From assembly GCA_029202385.1 (NCBI GenBank), contig CP119314.1, positions 1,676,501 to 1,740,500 on the forward strand: DNA of 64,000 bases, in the 5' to 3' direction. The DNA is from Candidatus Sphingomonas phytovorans. Lineage in GTDB: Bacteria; Pseudomonadota; Alphaproteobacteria; Sphingomonadales; Sphingomonadaceae. A program made the position numbers and the translations under genes. The first letter of the stretch is position 1, and each line of letters opens with the position of its first letter. Shown here piece by piece: positions 9,325 through 17,841 of the stretch. A model generated the notes under the pieces. It saw only the letters and a program-made list of their open reading frames with translations. It ran no database searches and was not told where the DNA came from.

Positions 9325-10014
9325 CTAGTCGTCCCCGGCCGGCTTCGGCAGCAACAGCGCCAGCAGGATCGACCGGCACTCGCCGTCGATCTCGCCATCA
9401 AGCAGTTCCGGGCGGAACCGCCGCTGGAACGCCACCACCGCGGCGAGCTTGTTCGAGACGTCGTACCCGAACCGCTCCAGCGCGATCAGGAAGCCGGCGT
9501 CGGTCCACATCGGATCCATCAGGTTCCTGGTCGGCCGCGGCAGCGCAAGGCGCAGTCGGGCAAGCCTATTCCAGGGGAACAGCTCGCCCGGATCCTGTTT
9601 CCGCGGCGGGGCGATGTCCGAATGGCCGACGACATTGCCGCGCGTGATACCATGGCGCTCCTTGATCGTCGCGACCAGCGGCACCAGCGCGTCGATCTGC
9701 TGCTCGGGAAAAGGCTGGTAGCCGAACTCATGGCCCGGATTGACTATCTCGATCCCGATGCTCGCGCTGTTGACGTCCTCGATCCCTCGCCAGCGCGACT
9801 TGCCGGCGTGCCAGGCGCGCTTGTCCTCGGCGACCATGCGAAGCACCGTGCCGTCCTCGGCGACCAGATAATGCGCCGAGACCTTCGCCTCCGGGTCGCG
9901 CAGCCGGTCGATCGCCGACTGCGCGTCCTTCATGCCGGTATAGTGCAGGACGATCATCGAGATCCCTAGCGTCCGCTCGTCGAAATTGGGCGACGGCGTA
10001 TCGATGATCGTCAT
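9325..10014 (-). CDS. N-acetylmuramoyl-L-alanine amidase, AmpD-like (Amidase_2)
   Basis: 229 residues from ATG 10014, which overlaps the stop of the upstream transporter gene in ATGA. The amidase_2 fold is recognised from IVLHYTG (zinc ligand His24), WHAGKSRW, SIGIEIVNPG and GHSDIAPPRKQDPG (second His and Asp ligands). A short C-terminal region from about residue 165 looks like a peptidoglycan-binding domain (WTDAGFLIALERFGYD followed by VVAFQRRFRP). The enzyme cleaves the amide between MurNAc and the stem peptide in wall turnover or recycling. No signal peptide is seen, which favours a cytoplasmic AmpD-like recycling role. Confidence 0.9.
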   Translation of the reverse strand: MTIIDTPSPNFDERTLGISMIVLHYTGMKDAQSAIDRLRDPEAKVSAHYLVAEDGTVLRMVAEDKRAWHAGKSRWRGIEDVNSASIGIEIVNPGHEFGYQPFPEQQIDALVPLVATIKERHGITRGNVVGHSDIAPPRKQDPGELFPWNRLARLRLALPRPTRNLMDPMWTDAGFLIALERFGYDVSNKLAAVVAFQRRFRPELLDGEIDGECRSILLALLLPKPAGDD

Positions 10015-10916
10015 GGTGTATCCCCTGCGCGTGCGGTCCTGATCGTGACGATCGCAACCCCGATCATCGCGATAGCACCGCCGGTCAGCATAAGCATGGT
10101 CGGTGGCGTGTCGAAATACCAGCCGGTCGCAAACACGGCGATGACCGGCGAGGCCAGGGTCAGCGGCGTGACGACACTGACCGGGTGGCGCTGCAGCAGC
10201 CACGACATCGCCCCCTGCCCCATCACTGACGATCCGACCGCTGAAAAGACGACCCAGCCGAACGTCTTCAGCGGAATATGGGGGATCGAGCGCATTGCCT
10301 CCGGTTCGACGGCGAGGGCGATCGTGCCGAGGATGATCGATCCCCAAAGGCCGATCCACGCATAGATGGTCAGCACGGGCACGCCGATCAGCTTGCGCTG
10401 GATCAGCGAGCAGATCGCCCAGATGAAGCTCGCCAGCGCGGTCAGCGCAAGCCCGGGAATTTCATTGACCATGGTCGGGTCGAACACCAGCAGGCCCACG
10501 CCGGCGACCGACAGGGCGATGCCGGCAATCCGCGGCAGGTGGATCTTTTCCCGAAACACGACAATCGCCAGCAACAGCGAGAACGGCACGCCCAGTTGCC
10601 CGGCGATGGCCAGCGCACCGACATTGTGCGTGATCGAAAGCGACAGGTTGGTCGCGACGTAGAAGGCGCCCCCCGACAGCATGCCGAGCGCGGTCAGGGC
10701 CCACATCCGGCCCGCGATGATCCGGAGCGAGCCGAGGCAGACGAGCAGGACAAGCGCCTGCCGAAGGAAGCCCGCGGTCAGCGGCGCGATCTCGCTCACC
10801 GCCATCTTCACGGCAATGATGTTGAGACCCCACAGGATGTTCATCGCGGCCACGACGATCAGGTCGCGCGCGCCGAAACCTCTTGCCTGCCCCTCACTGG
10901 AAATCGCCTGCCCCAT
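10011..10916 (-). CDS. DMT/EamA-family transporter
   Basis: 301 residues with about ten membrane helices arranged as two EamA repeats; MNILWGLNIIAVKMAV and the long helix AICSLIQRKLIGVPVLTIYA are typical. The family exports or imports metabolites such as amino acids; the substrate cannot be told. It shares a 4-base ATGA overlap with the amidase gene downstream and lies 43 bp after cheR, so it may be co-transcribed with the che genes without being related in function. Confidence 0.88.
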   Translation of the reverse strand: MGQAISSEGQARGFGARDLIVVAAMNILWGLNIIAVKMAVSEIAPLTAGFLRQALVLLVCLGSLRIIAGRMWALTALGMLSGGAFYVATNLSLSITHNVGALAIAGQLGVPFSLLLAIVVFREKIHLPRIAGIALSVAGVGLLVFDPTMVNEIPGLALTALASFIWAICSLIQRKLIGVPVLTIYAWIGLWGSIILGTIALAVEPEAMRSIPHIPLKTFGWVVFSAVGSSVMGQGAMSWLLQRHPVSVVTPLTLASPVIAVFATGWYFDTPPTMLMLTGGAIAMIGVAIVTIRTARAGDTP

Positions 10917-10959
10917 GACGGGCCGCTTGCGGCCTGTCCCCGCGAATGTAAACCGCCGA

Positions 10960-11814
10960 TCAGACGGCGACGGCAGTCTCTCGCGCCGCCACGCCGGTCG
11001 GCTCGTAGAGTCCGCGGTAGCGCGGGCTCGGGCGGAACGCCCCGGTCTGCCCGATCACCGTCTCTCCGGCGCCGAGCACCAGCAACGCCCCCGGCCGCGC
11101 CACCTCGGCCAGCCGGTCGAACACGCGGGTGCGCAGCGAGGCCGAGAGATAGAGCAGCACGTTGCGGCACAGGATGATGTCGAACCGGCCGATCGGCAGC
11201 GGATCGGCGACCAGGTTGAGCTTGCGGAACGAGATCTGCCGGACGAGTTCCGGCTTCGCGATCCAGTCCCCGCCCACCGGATCGAACCATTGCATCATCC
11301 GGCGGATCGGGAGGCCGCGCTGGATCTCGAACTGCGAATAGCGTCCGGCACGCGCCCGTGCGAGCGCTGCTTCCGACACGTCGGTCGCGACGATCTCGGG
11401 CGAGACCGCGCCGGTCGCCGTATCGCGCTCGGTGAACAGCATCGCCAGCGACAGCGGCTCCTGGCCGAGCGAGCAGCCGGCCGACCAGATACGGATGCGA
11501 CGGCTGAGGCCTTCGGCGCGCATCGCATCGACCGCGTCAGCGATCATGTCGAGCACCGCCGCGTCGCGGAAGAAGGAGCTTTCCTGGTTGAGCAGCGCGT
11601 CGACCACCTGGTCGCCCACACCGGGCGAGCGCAGCACTTCGCCGACCAGATCGTCGAGCGTCTCGTGCCCGCGGTCGCGCATCAGCGGCTTCAGCGCGGT
11701 CTCGATGCGCCATTCGCGATTGGCCGCGATCTGCTGGCCGGTGCGCGATTCGAGCAGGGCGGCAAGCACGTTGAGAGCGCCAGCGGGCCGTGTGTGAGGT
11801 GCAGGCATCAACAT
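10960..11814 (-). CDS. cheR: Chemotaxis protein methyltransferase CheR
   Basis: 284 residues if started at ATG 11814; ATG 11808, which overlaps the cheB stop in TGATG, is equally plausible. The SAM-binding motif SAGCSLGQEPLSLAM and the FDIILCRNVLLYLS block identify a CheR methyltransferase. The usual CheR motif reads GEEP, here GQEP. It methylates glutamates on chemoreceptors. Stop/start overlap with cheB indicates translational coupling of the two antagonistic enzymes. No receptor gene is in the window. Confidence 0.93.
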   Translation of the reverse strand: MLMPAPHTRPAGALNVLAALLESRTGQQIAANREWRIETALKPLMRDRGHETLDDLVGEVLRSPGVGDQVVDALLNQESSFFRDAAVLDMIADAVDAMRAEGLSRRIRIWSAGCSLGQEPLSLAMLFTERDTATGAVSPEIVATDVSEAALARARAGRYSQFEIQRGLPIRRMMQWFDPVGGDWIAKPELVRQISFRKLNLVADPLPIGRFDIILCRNVLLYLSASLRTRVFDRLAEVARPGALLVLGAGETVIGQTGAFRPSPRYRGLYEPTGVAARETAVAV

Positions 11815-12878
11815 CCGGGCCTCCGGCGCGACGCCACCATTTTTCCGATATCCGTCGGCGGCATGATCGCGCAGGCGGTGCCGTTGGTCGCCACCGCGCC
11901 CGGCATGCCCCATACGACCGAGCTCGCCTGGTCCTGCACCACGACGCTGCCGCCACGGTCGACGATATGCTGTGCCCCGTCGGCCCCGTCGCGGCCCATG
12001 CCGCTCAGCACGATGCCCAGAGCGCGCGACCCGAACACCTCGGCAAGGCTGTCGAACATCGGGTCGACCGACGGCATGCACCCGCTCTTCGACGGATCGC
12101 TGGAAAGCCGGATGGCGGCGCCGTCGCTGGTGCCGACGCAACGGATATGCGCGGTGCCTGAAGCGATGATCACCCGGCCCGGACGGATTCGCATATGATC
12201 GGTCGCGACGTCGCAGGGGCGGCGGGCCAGCACCGCCACCTGCGCCGCGAAATAGGGCATGAAGCTGTCGGGCAGATGCTGGGTGATCAGGATCGGCAGC
12301 TGGAAGCTCGACGGAATCTCGCGAAGCAGGAGGCTCAGCGCATGGATGCCGCCGGTCGAGGCGCCGATCGCCACGATATCGAATCCGCCGCCGGCCCGAT
12401 CGGTCGCGAGCGGCATGTCGCCGGGGGAAGCATGCGTGGTTTCGAACAGGCGAGTCAGCTTCTCCTCGAGCACCGCCGAGAAACGGCCCGCAAAATCGCC
12501 GATATCGGGCTTCACCAGCGTATCGGCCGCGCCGAGCGACAAGGCCTCGATCGTGGCCGCGGCACCGTCACCACAGGCCGACGACACGACCAGAACCTTG
12601 GCCCCGGCACTGGCCGCGATCAACTCAGGCAGCGCGGTCAGGCCGCTCATGCCCGGCATCTCGATATCGAGCAGGATCCCGTCGACCTGCTGCGCCTGCA
12701 GAAAGGCGAGCGCCGCCTTTGCGTGCGGCACGGCGCCAGCCACGGCGAACTTGCCGCTCAGGTCGATCGCGCGGGCGATCACTGCGCGGGCGACCACCGA
12801 ATCATCGACGATCAGGATACGCGGCCGGTCCCGGCTCTCGACGAGCCGGCCAGTGGCGAGGGGTGATCCCAGGGGCAT
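11808..12878 (-). CDS. cheB: Chemotaxis response regulator protein-glutamate methylesterase CheB
   Basis: 356 residues. The receiver domain (ILIVDDS; phosphoacceptor Asp71 in LLDIEMPGMSG) is followed by the methylesterase domain with its triad: Ser174 in GASTGG, His201 in ITQHLP and Asp297 in GMGRDGADG. It demethylates or deamidates receptors when phosphorylated by CheA. A Ser/Ala-rich linker joins the domains. The gene lies 14 bp after cheY and overlaps cheR. Confidence 0.96.
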   Translation of the reverse strand: MPLGSPLATGRLVESRDRPRILIVDDSVVARAVIARAIDLSGKFAVAGAVPHAKAALAFLQAQQVDGILLDIEMPGMSGLTALPELIAASAGAKVLVVSSACGDGAAATIEALSLGAADTLVKPDIGDFAGRFSAVLEEKLTRLFETTHASPGDMPLATDRAGGGFDIVAIGASTGGIHALSLLLREIPSSFQLPILITQHLPDSFMPYFAAQVAVLARRPCDVATDHMRIRPGRVIIASGTAHIRCVGTSDGAAIRLSSDPSKSGCMPSVDPMFDSLAEVFGSRALGIVLSGMGRDGADGAQHIVDRGGSVVVQDQASSVVWGMPGAVATNGTACAIMPPTDIGKMVASRRRPGC

Positions 12879-12892
12879 TGCCGACAGCCCTT

Positions 12893-13258
12893 TCAGGCCA
12901 TGCCGACGATCTGAAGCTTGCTCTCCAGCGTCTCGCGATCGAACGGCTTCATCACATATTCGTCGGCACCCGCCTCGATCGCTGCGCGGATATGCGCCAT
13001 GCCGTTCTCGGTGGTGCAGAAAACGACCTTGGGCCGGTGCGACAGCCTGCTGTCCCGCAGCGCGCGCAGGAAATCCATGCCGCTCATCACCGGCATGTTC
13101 CAGTCGAGCAACACCACATCGGGGGTCGACGCCAGGCAGCTGTCGAGCGCCTCGCGCCCGTCACCTGCTTCGGAAACCTGGAAGTTGAGTGTCTCCAGGA
13201 TGTGCCGCGCCACCTTCCGGATCACCTTGGAATCGTCCACCACGAGACACGTCTTCAT
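12893..13258 (-). CDS. cheY: Single-domain response regulator CheY
   Basis: 121 residues, a complete receiver: acidic pocket VVDDS, phosphoacceptor Asp52 in LLDWNMP, Thr82/Thr83 in CTTENG and Lys104 in MKPFD. The NMPVMSGMDFL stretch is typical of CheY. It lies between cheW and cheB in the same direction and should carry the phosphoryl group from CheA to the motor or to another output. Confidence 0.94.
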   Translation of the reverse strand: MKTCLVVDDSKVIRKVARHILETLNFQVSEAGDGREALDSCLASTPDVVLLDWNMPVMSGMDFLRALRDSRLSHRPKVVFCTTENGMAHIRAAIEAGADEYVMKPFDRETLESKLQIVGMA

Positions 13259-13333
13259 CGATTCTTACCCCGTTCCCGCCCCTTCAGGCGGCCTGTCTGC
13301 CGTAAATACATGAGCTTCGGGTTAATTCGCGTT

Positions 13334-13765
13334 TCACGCCGCGACCGCGGCGAGGCCGGGCACCAGCGCGCGCAGGTCGATCGCCAGGATCGGCTCGCCG
13401 GCCCGCTCCACGATGCCGCAGCCGGTCGCCCGCCAGCCCTGATCGAGCATGATCCCCGGCGAGAGCGGCGCGAGATCGAACGGCGCCACATCCTCGAGGG
13501 AATCGACGAGGATCGCATAATGATGCCCCTCGACGAGCGTGATGACCGCGCGCGTCGCCGCGATTTCGGGCGGCGGCAGTCCCAGCACGGCATGCGTGTC
13601 GATCACGGTCACCACCCGGCTGCGCAGCGCGGCAAGGCCCCGCACCTGCCGGTCGGCGCCCGGAACGGGCACGACCGCGCCGATATCCACGACCGATTCG
13701 ACCTGTCGGGATTCGATGGCGACGGCCCGGCCGGCGATATGCGCGATGAGGAACAGGTCGGGCAT
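13334..13765 (-). CDS. cheW: Chemotaxis coupling protein CheW
   Basis: 143 residues from ATG 13765, sharing one base with the cheA stop (TGATG). The CheW fold is recognised from FLIAHIAGRAVAIESRQVES, VPVPGADRQVRGLAALRS, VVTVIDTHAVLGLP and the final ILAIDLRALVP. It links receptors to CheA. A much longer overlapping frame exists but contradicts the cheA coding sequence. Confidence 0.93.
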   Translation of the reverse strand: MPDLFLIAHIAGRAVAIESRQVESVVDIGAVVPVPGADRQVRGLAALRSRVVTVIDTHAVLGLPPPEIAATRAVITLVEGHHYAILVDSLEDVAPFDLAPLSPGIMLDQGWRATGCGIVERAGEPILAIDLRALVPGLAAVAA

Positions 13766-16068
13766 CAGCGGCCTCCCGCCGACTGGGCAAGGGCGGCGAG
13801 CAGGCCGTCCCGGTCGTAACGATAGATGCTTGTGTCCGCCGCATCGTCGACGGCGCGGTCGCGGCGCAGCCGGACCACCGGCACGTCGCGGTGCGCCACC
13901 GGCGGCGAGGCCCCCATGGTCAGCACCACCGCCGCGATCTCCCCGGCCTTCAGCTTGGTCGCGACACGATAGCCGGCCCCCTCCAGCACTGGCTTGAGAA
14001 ACGTCTTCATCCAGTCGGATTCGGCGCCGTCGATCAGGCACACCGGGGGCGTGCCGTTGCCGAGGTCGGCCCCGTGAGTCGCGAACAGCCAGTGGAGGTC
14101 GAGCAGTTCGATCTGATCCCCGTCGATCGAGACGACACCCGCCACCGGCCCGGCTTCCCTGGCGGGAACGACCGTGTCGGGCAGGCTGACGATGTCGAGC
14201 GCCTCCCCGATGGCGTAGCCGATCTCCGCGTCGCCGTCGCGCAGCCGCAGCACGGAGACGGACGGACGACGATCCCATTCGCCCTGCACCGCCAGCGGAA
14301 TGATCCGGCCCTCGACCGAAAGCCGCAGCCGCCCGCCCGAGAAGCGAATCGAATCCACGGGCACCGGCTCGATCCGGTCGATGATCGTCAACGGCACGAG
14401 ACGGCGCACGCCGTCGAGATCGTCGAACAACAGGGCCGACACGGCCGGCGCCTGCGCCTCCTCGATCACGTCGTCGACCGCGACTTCGCGCCCGAACTGA
14501 AGCCCGGCGACCGTCGCGATGCCGGCGCAATCGAGCAGCAGCATCGGCAGTCCGCTGTCAGGCAGGGTCTGCCCCGCATAGACGCCGGTCGCCATCACCG
14601 CAGGCGCCGCCGGCTTGATCACCAGTTCCTCATGGTCGAGCACTGAATCGACCGCCAGCGCATAGCTGCCGCCCGGGACACCGACGATCACCAGCATTCC
14701 CGCGTCGTTGCCCCCCGGGAGACCCAGCAGCCCGCCCAGATCGACCAGCGGCATGCGACGATCGCGCACTGTCGTGGCGGCCGTGCCGCCGAGCATGTCG
14801 ACCCGGATCGCGTCGCCGCCGACCCGGACGATCTCCTCGATCGCCTGGCGCGAGATCGCGAAGCGCTGCCCGCCCACGCCCACGCCGATCGTCGCGATGA
14901 TCGACAGCGTCAGCGGCACATGGATGCAGAGACGCAAACCCTTGCCGGGCGTGTTGGAAAGCTCGATTCGACCGCCGATCTGCTCAACATTGGCGCGGAC
15001 CACGTCCATGCCGACGCCCCGCCCGGAAATCGCGGTAACTGAATCCTTGGTCGAAACGCCCGGCTCGAACACCAAAGCGAGCTTCGCCTTCTCGCTCAGC
15101 GCGTCCAGTTCCTTCGTGCTGCGCCCGCCGCTGCCGGCGATCTTGGCAATCAGCCGGTCGGTGTCGATACCGCGCCCGTCGTCCGCGATCTCGATGATGA
15201 TCTGGTTGCCCGATTGCCGCGCGGACACGGTCAGCCGCCCATTTTCGCGCTTGCCCAGCGCCCGCCGCTCGGCCGGTGCCTCCAGGCCATGGTCGATCGC
15301 GTTGCGGACGATATGGACGAGCGGGTCGCGCATCATCTCGATCATCTCGCGATCGAGCTCGACGTCGCTCCCCTCGACATGCAGCGTCACCGACTTGCCA
15401 AGCTCGGCCGCCGTATCGCGCACCATGCGCGGCAGGGCGGAGAACAGCGCATCGATCTTCTGCATGCGCGTGCGGGTGACGGTATCGCGCATCTCCGCGA
15501 CGGTCAGCGACAGCCGCTCCAGCGCGGCTTCGACCGTTGGATCGGCGCCATCGTCGCGCAGCCGCCGTGCCAGCTCGTTGCGGGCAAGCACCATGTCGGA
15601 CATGCCGCTCATCATCCGGTCGAGCAGGTCGACGTTCAGCCGGACGCTCCGGGCGGGGTTGCGCGAGGCGATCGGGACTGCCGCCTGGGCCGGCACCGCC
15701 GCGCCTTCCTCCAGCGCGGCGATCAGCATTTCCTCGCCGGTATCGTCGAGCGGCACGCCGGCATCGATCGCCTCGACGATCTCGCCGATCCGGTCGACAA
15801 TGGCGAGCACCGCGTTGACCAGCCTCGTATCCGGTATCCGGTCGCCTGACCGTACCGCGGCGAGCACATCCTCGGCGGCATGGCTGAGCCGCGCGAGACG
15901 CGGCAGATCGAGGAAGCCGCAGCTTCCCTTGACCGTGTGCACGAAGCGGAAAATGGCATCGAGCCGGTCGCGATCGTCGGGAGAAGCCTCCCACGCGACA
16001 ATCTCGCCCGAGAGCGCTTCAAGCGTCTCGCGCGTCTCGGCGATGAATTCCTGAAGAAGATCGTCCAT
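13765..16068 (-). CDS. cheA: Chemotaxis histidine kinase CheA with two CheW-like domains and an extra C-terminal tail
   Basis: 767 residues from ATG 16068 (MDDLLQEFIAETRE), favoured over an upstream in-frame ATG at 16095 because the Hpt helix starts directly here. Domains: Hpt with phospho-His44 (FVHTVKGSCGF), short linker, dimerisation helices (RSVRLNVDLLDRMMSGMSDM), HATPase with N-box VHIVRNAIDHGLE, G boxes DDGRGID and GRGVGMDVV, then CheW-like P5 (GVGVGGQRFAISRQAIEEI). A second CheW-like domain follows (LTIIDRIEPVPVDSIRFSG to LLDLHWLF). The last 90 or so residues (VCLIDGAESDWMKTFLKPVL and on) resemble a receiver without a phosphoacceptor Asp. The P2 domain seems to be missing. Confidence 0.94.
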   Translation of the reverse strand: MDDLLQEFIAETRETLEALSGEIVAWEASPDDRDRLDAIFRFVHTVKGSCGFLDLPRLARLSHAAEDVLAAVRSGDRIPDTRLVNAVLAIVDRIGEIVEAIDAGVPLDDTGEEMLIAALEEGAAVPAQAAVPIASRNPARSVRLNVDLLDRMMSGMSDMVLARNELARRLRDDGADPTVEAALERLSLTVAEMRDTVTRTRMQKIDALFSALPRMVRDTAAELGKSVTLHVEGSDVELDREMIEMMRDPLVHIVRNAIDHGLEAPAERRALGKRENGRLTVSARQSGNQIIIEIADDGRGIDTDRLIAKIAGSGGRSTKELDALSEKAKLALVFEPGVSTKDSVTAISGRGVGMDVVRANVEQIGGRIELSNTPGKGLRLCIHVPLTLSIIATIGVGVGGQRFAISRQAIEEIVRVGGDAIRVDMLGGTAATTVRDRRMPLVDLGGLLGLPGGNDAGMLVIVGVPGGSYALAVDSVLDHEELVIKPAAPAVMATGVYAGQTLPDSGLPMLLLDCAGIATVAGLQFGREVAVDDVIEEAQAPAVSALLFDDLDGVRRLVPLTIIDRIEPVPVDSIRFSGGRLRLSVEGRIIPLAVQGEWDRRPSVSVLRLRDGDAEIGYAIGEALDIVSLPDTVVPAREAGPVAGVVSIDGDQIELLDLHWLFATHGADLGNGTPPVCLIDGAESDWMKTFLKPVLEGAGYRVATKLKAGEIAAVVLTMGASPPVAHRDVPVVRLRRDRAVDDAADTSIYRYDRDGLLAALAQSAGGR

Positions 16069-16163
16069 GGGCCCCCGGGGATGCGCGGCGACCATGGCAA
16101 GGATTGGTTAAAGGGGCGTTTAATCGGCGGACGGTTTGAACCGATCCCCATCCCTTTTATAAG

Positions 16164-16197
16164 CCCCTCCCCTTCAGGGGAGGGGTCGGGGGTGGGG
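16164..16197. repeat. REP-like palindromic repeat
   Basis: The intergenic gap between cheA and chpT contains CCCCTCCCC-TTCA-GGGGAGGGG followed by TCGGGGGTGGGG. The same design, a C-rich palindrome followed by tcggggg, recurs at 33861-33893 and, inverted, at 33929-33961. This is the pattern of a dispersed extragenic palindrome. It could also act as a transcription attenuator. Confidence 0.7.
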
Positions 16198-16312
16198 CAG
16201 CGGCGAGCGGGGCTCGATGCCCCGCTCGCCGCTTCGGCCTTCGTGAAACGACTCTTTGTCTCAGTGTAAAGACGCCCCCCGTCCTCTGAAAAGAGGAGAG
16301 GTCAAATAGGGC

Positions 16313-16960
16313 TCACTCGGCCCGGAACGCCGCCCCGAACAGCAGCACCGGCTCCCCGGGATCGGAAACCTGCACCGTCCCCCCGCCCTCGGCGACCAGC
16401 GAATGGACCAGATAGGCAGCGGCGGCGCGCGGCGTGATCATCGTATCGCCCTGCTGGCCGCTTTGCAGCGTGGTGCGAAGCTCGTTGTCGAGCACGATGC
16501 GCGGCCCGTCGGCGCGCACCACGATCTCGACCTGCCCCTCGACCACCTCGGCCCCGACATCGAGCTGGCCGCCCCGGATCAGCGCATCCCCACCGATCAG
16601 CGCCAGGTTGAGCAGCACCTTGATCGCTGCCTTGGGCAGGGTCGCGTCCTCGACCAGCCAGCCGAGATTGACCCGGTGATTGTCGCCGAACAGCCCCTCG
16701 ATCGCCGCCCGCGCCTCGCGCGAATCGACCGTCTCGCCAAATCCGCCCGCCGCGCCGAACGCCAGGCGGAAGAATTTAAGCTTGTTGGCCGATGCCTTGG
16801 CGCTCTCCGCGAGCAGTTCCAGGCAACGCTGCCGCATTTCCGGATCATGCTCGTCGGCAAGCAGTTCCAGGCCGTTGTTGAGCGCGCCCACCGGGCTCAG
16901 CAGGTCGTGGCACAGGCGCGAACAGAGGAGACTCGCGAAATCGACCGGGCTGATGGTCAT
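16313..16960 (-). CDS. chpT: Histidine phosphotransferase ChpT
   Basis: 215 residues from ATG 16960 (MTISPVDFASLLCSRLCHDL). The H-box CHDLLSPVGALNNGLELL with phospho-His18 and the degenerate HATPase-like C-terminal half without ATP-binding G boxes are the hallmarks of the ChpT family (DUF2328). In alphaproteobacteria ChpT passes phosphate from CckA to CtrA and CpdR, and in sphingomonads CtrA drives motility genes. Its place directly upstream of cheA fits that output. An upstream extension to 17119 has no signal or ribosome site. Confidence 0.88.
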   Translation of the reverse strand: MTISPVDFASLLCSRLCHDLLSPVGALNNGLELLADEHDPEMRQRCLELLAESAKASANKLKFFRLAFGAAGGFGETVDSREARAAIEGLFGDNHRVNLGWLVEDATLPKAAIKVLLNLALIGGDALIRGGQLDVGAEVVEGQVEIVVRADGPRIVLDNELRTTLQSGQQGDTMITPRAAAAYLVHSLVAEGGGTVQVSDPGEPVLLFGAAFRAE

Positions 16961-17186
16961 GGAATGGATATGCTCCGGGCAAATTGGCTGTCGCTCTTCT
17001 GGCGATGCCGACGCCCATGCGCAAGTCGCACACATGCATCGCGATGATGTGCCTTGCCCCCGCTCCGGGTCAGTCCCCGCTGCCTCCCCGGGGCCGTCAT
17101 CCCATCGATTTCCGTACATCGACGAGCAGATTGTCGTACCGCAGTCGCGTTCTGGCTATGACGGCGTTGAAAAGTGAAGGCAGATC

Positions 17187-17429
17187 ATGACCGAAGATGA
17201 AGCCACGTTAGGCCCATACCTGCCGCCTGGAACTCCCGTTCGCTATGACGGTCTTGAGCAAGGTGACCCGGAATACGGGGTCGTTGTCCACTGCTGGCTC
17301 GACGACGAAATCAACGCCTATGACTGCTATGTCGCCTTCTTCGGCAACGAGGAGCCGGCGGGGAAGCCTCCCGAAAAACCATACATCCTACGCTACGCCT
17401 CGACGTCACTGACGGTCAGCCGCTTATAG
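17187..17429 (+). CDS. Small acidic hypothetical protein
   Basis: 80 residues with GAAGG about 8 bases before the ATG. Acidic and aromatic (YDGLEQGDPEYG, VVVHCWLDDEINAYDCYVAF), with a Gly-Pro-rich start that resembles short beta-barrel proteins. No known family is recognised. It begins an accessory patch of less conserved genes that ends at about 20.3 kb. Confidence 0.65.
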   Translation: MTEDEATLGPYLPPGTPVRYDGLEQGDPEYGVVVHCWLDDEINAYDCYVAFFGNEEPAGKPPEKPYILRYASTSLTVSRL

Positions 17430-17487
17430 GCTGATTGAGTCTGGACCCTAGACTGCGTGGAAAAATTCCTCACCGCGAGACCCATCG

Positions 17488-17778
17488 TCAGTCGAGCGCC
17501 CATTTCAACAGCGACGCATCAACAACGTCATGCCCCATATGACGAATGAAGGCCTCCCGCAGGCCTTGTTTGTGCTTTTGCCATTTTGATGGATCATCTT
17601 TCGGATCCATGCCGTCGGCCATGAAGAGCCAGTCGACAAACTGGTCAGCGGTAACCGGACCGCTTTCAGGGATGAAGTCGTCTACGTGCGAAGGTTGTCC
17701 ATCGACGATACCTCCACACCATCCGCGTCCAACGCACACTTCATCCATCAGGGCATTGTAGCCGGGCTTCTTATCCAT
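17488..17778 (-). CDS. Hypothetical protein next to an IS5 element
   Basis: 96 residues from ATG 17778 (MDKKPGYNALMDEVCVGRGW). The composition is typical of a soluble protein: a Cys/Trp/Gly-rich N-terminal part, then FVDWLFMADGMDPKDD and a helical, basic C-terminal half (QKHKQGLREAFIRHMGHDVV). Family not recognised. The start is supported by the end of another minus-strand reading frame 13 bases upstream (TGA at 17794-17792), suggesting a two-gene unit whose first gene was broken by the IS element at about 17.85-18.69 kb. The in-frame ATG at 17835 is an alternative. Confidence 0.6.
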   Translation of the reverse strand: MDKKPGYNALMDEVCVGRGWCGGIVDGQPSHVDDFIPESGPVTADQFVDWLFMADGMDPKDDPSKWQKHKQGLREAFIRHMGHDVVDASLLKWALD

Positions 17779-17841
17779 CAGCGGCAAGCTATCAGCACAG
17801 GTGACCAACGGTAAAGACCGGATCGCAAATGACATTGACGA

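Noticed and set aside
13766..14530. Long frame fused ahead of CheW
   Set aside because: It runs through cheA in a different frame and has Arg-rich shadow composition.
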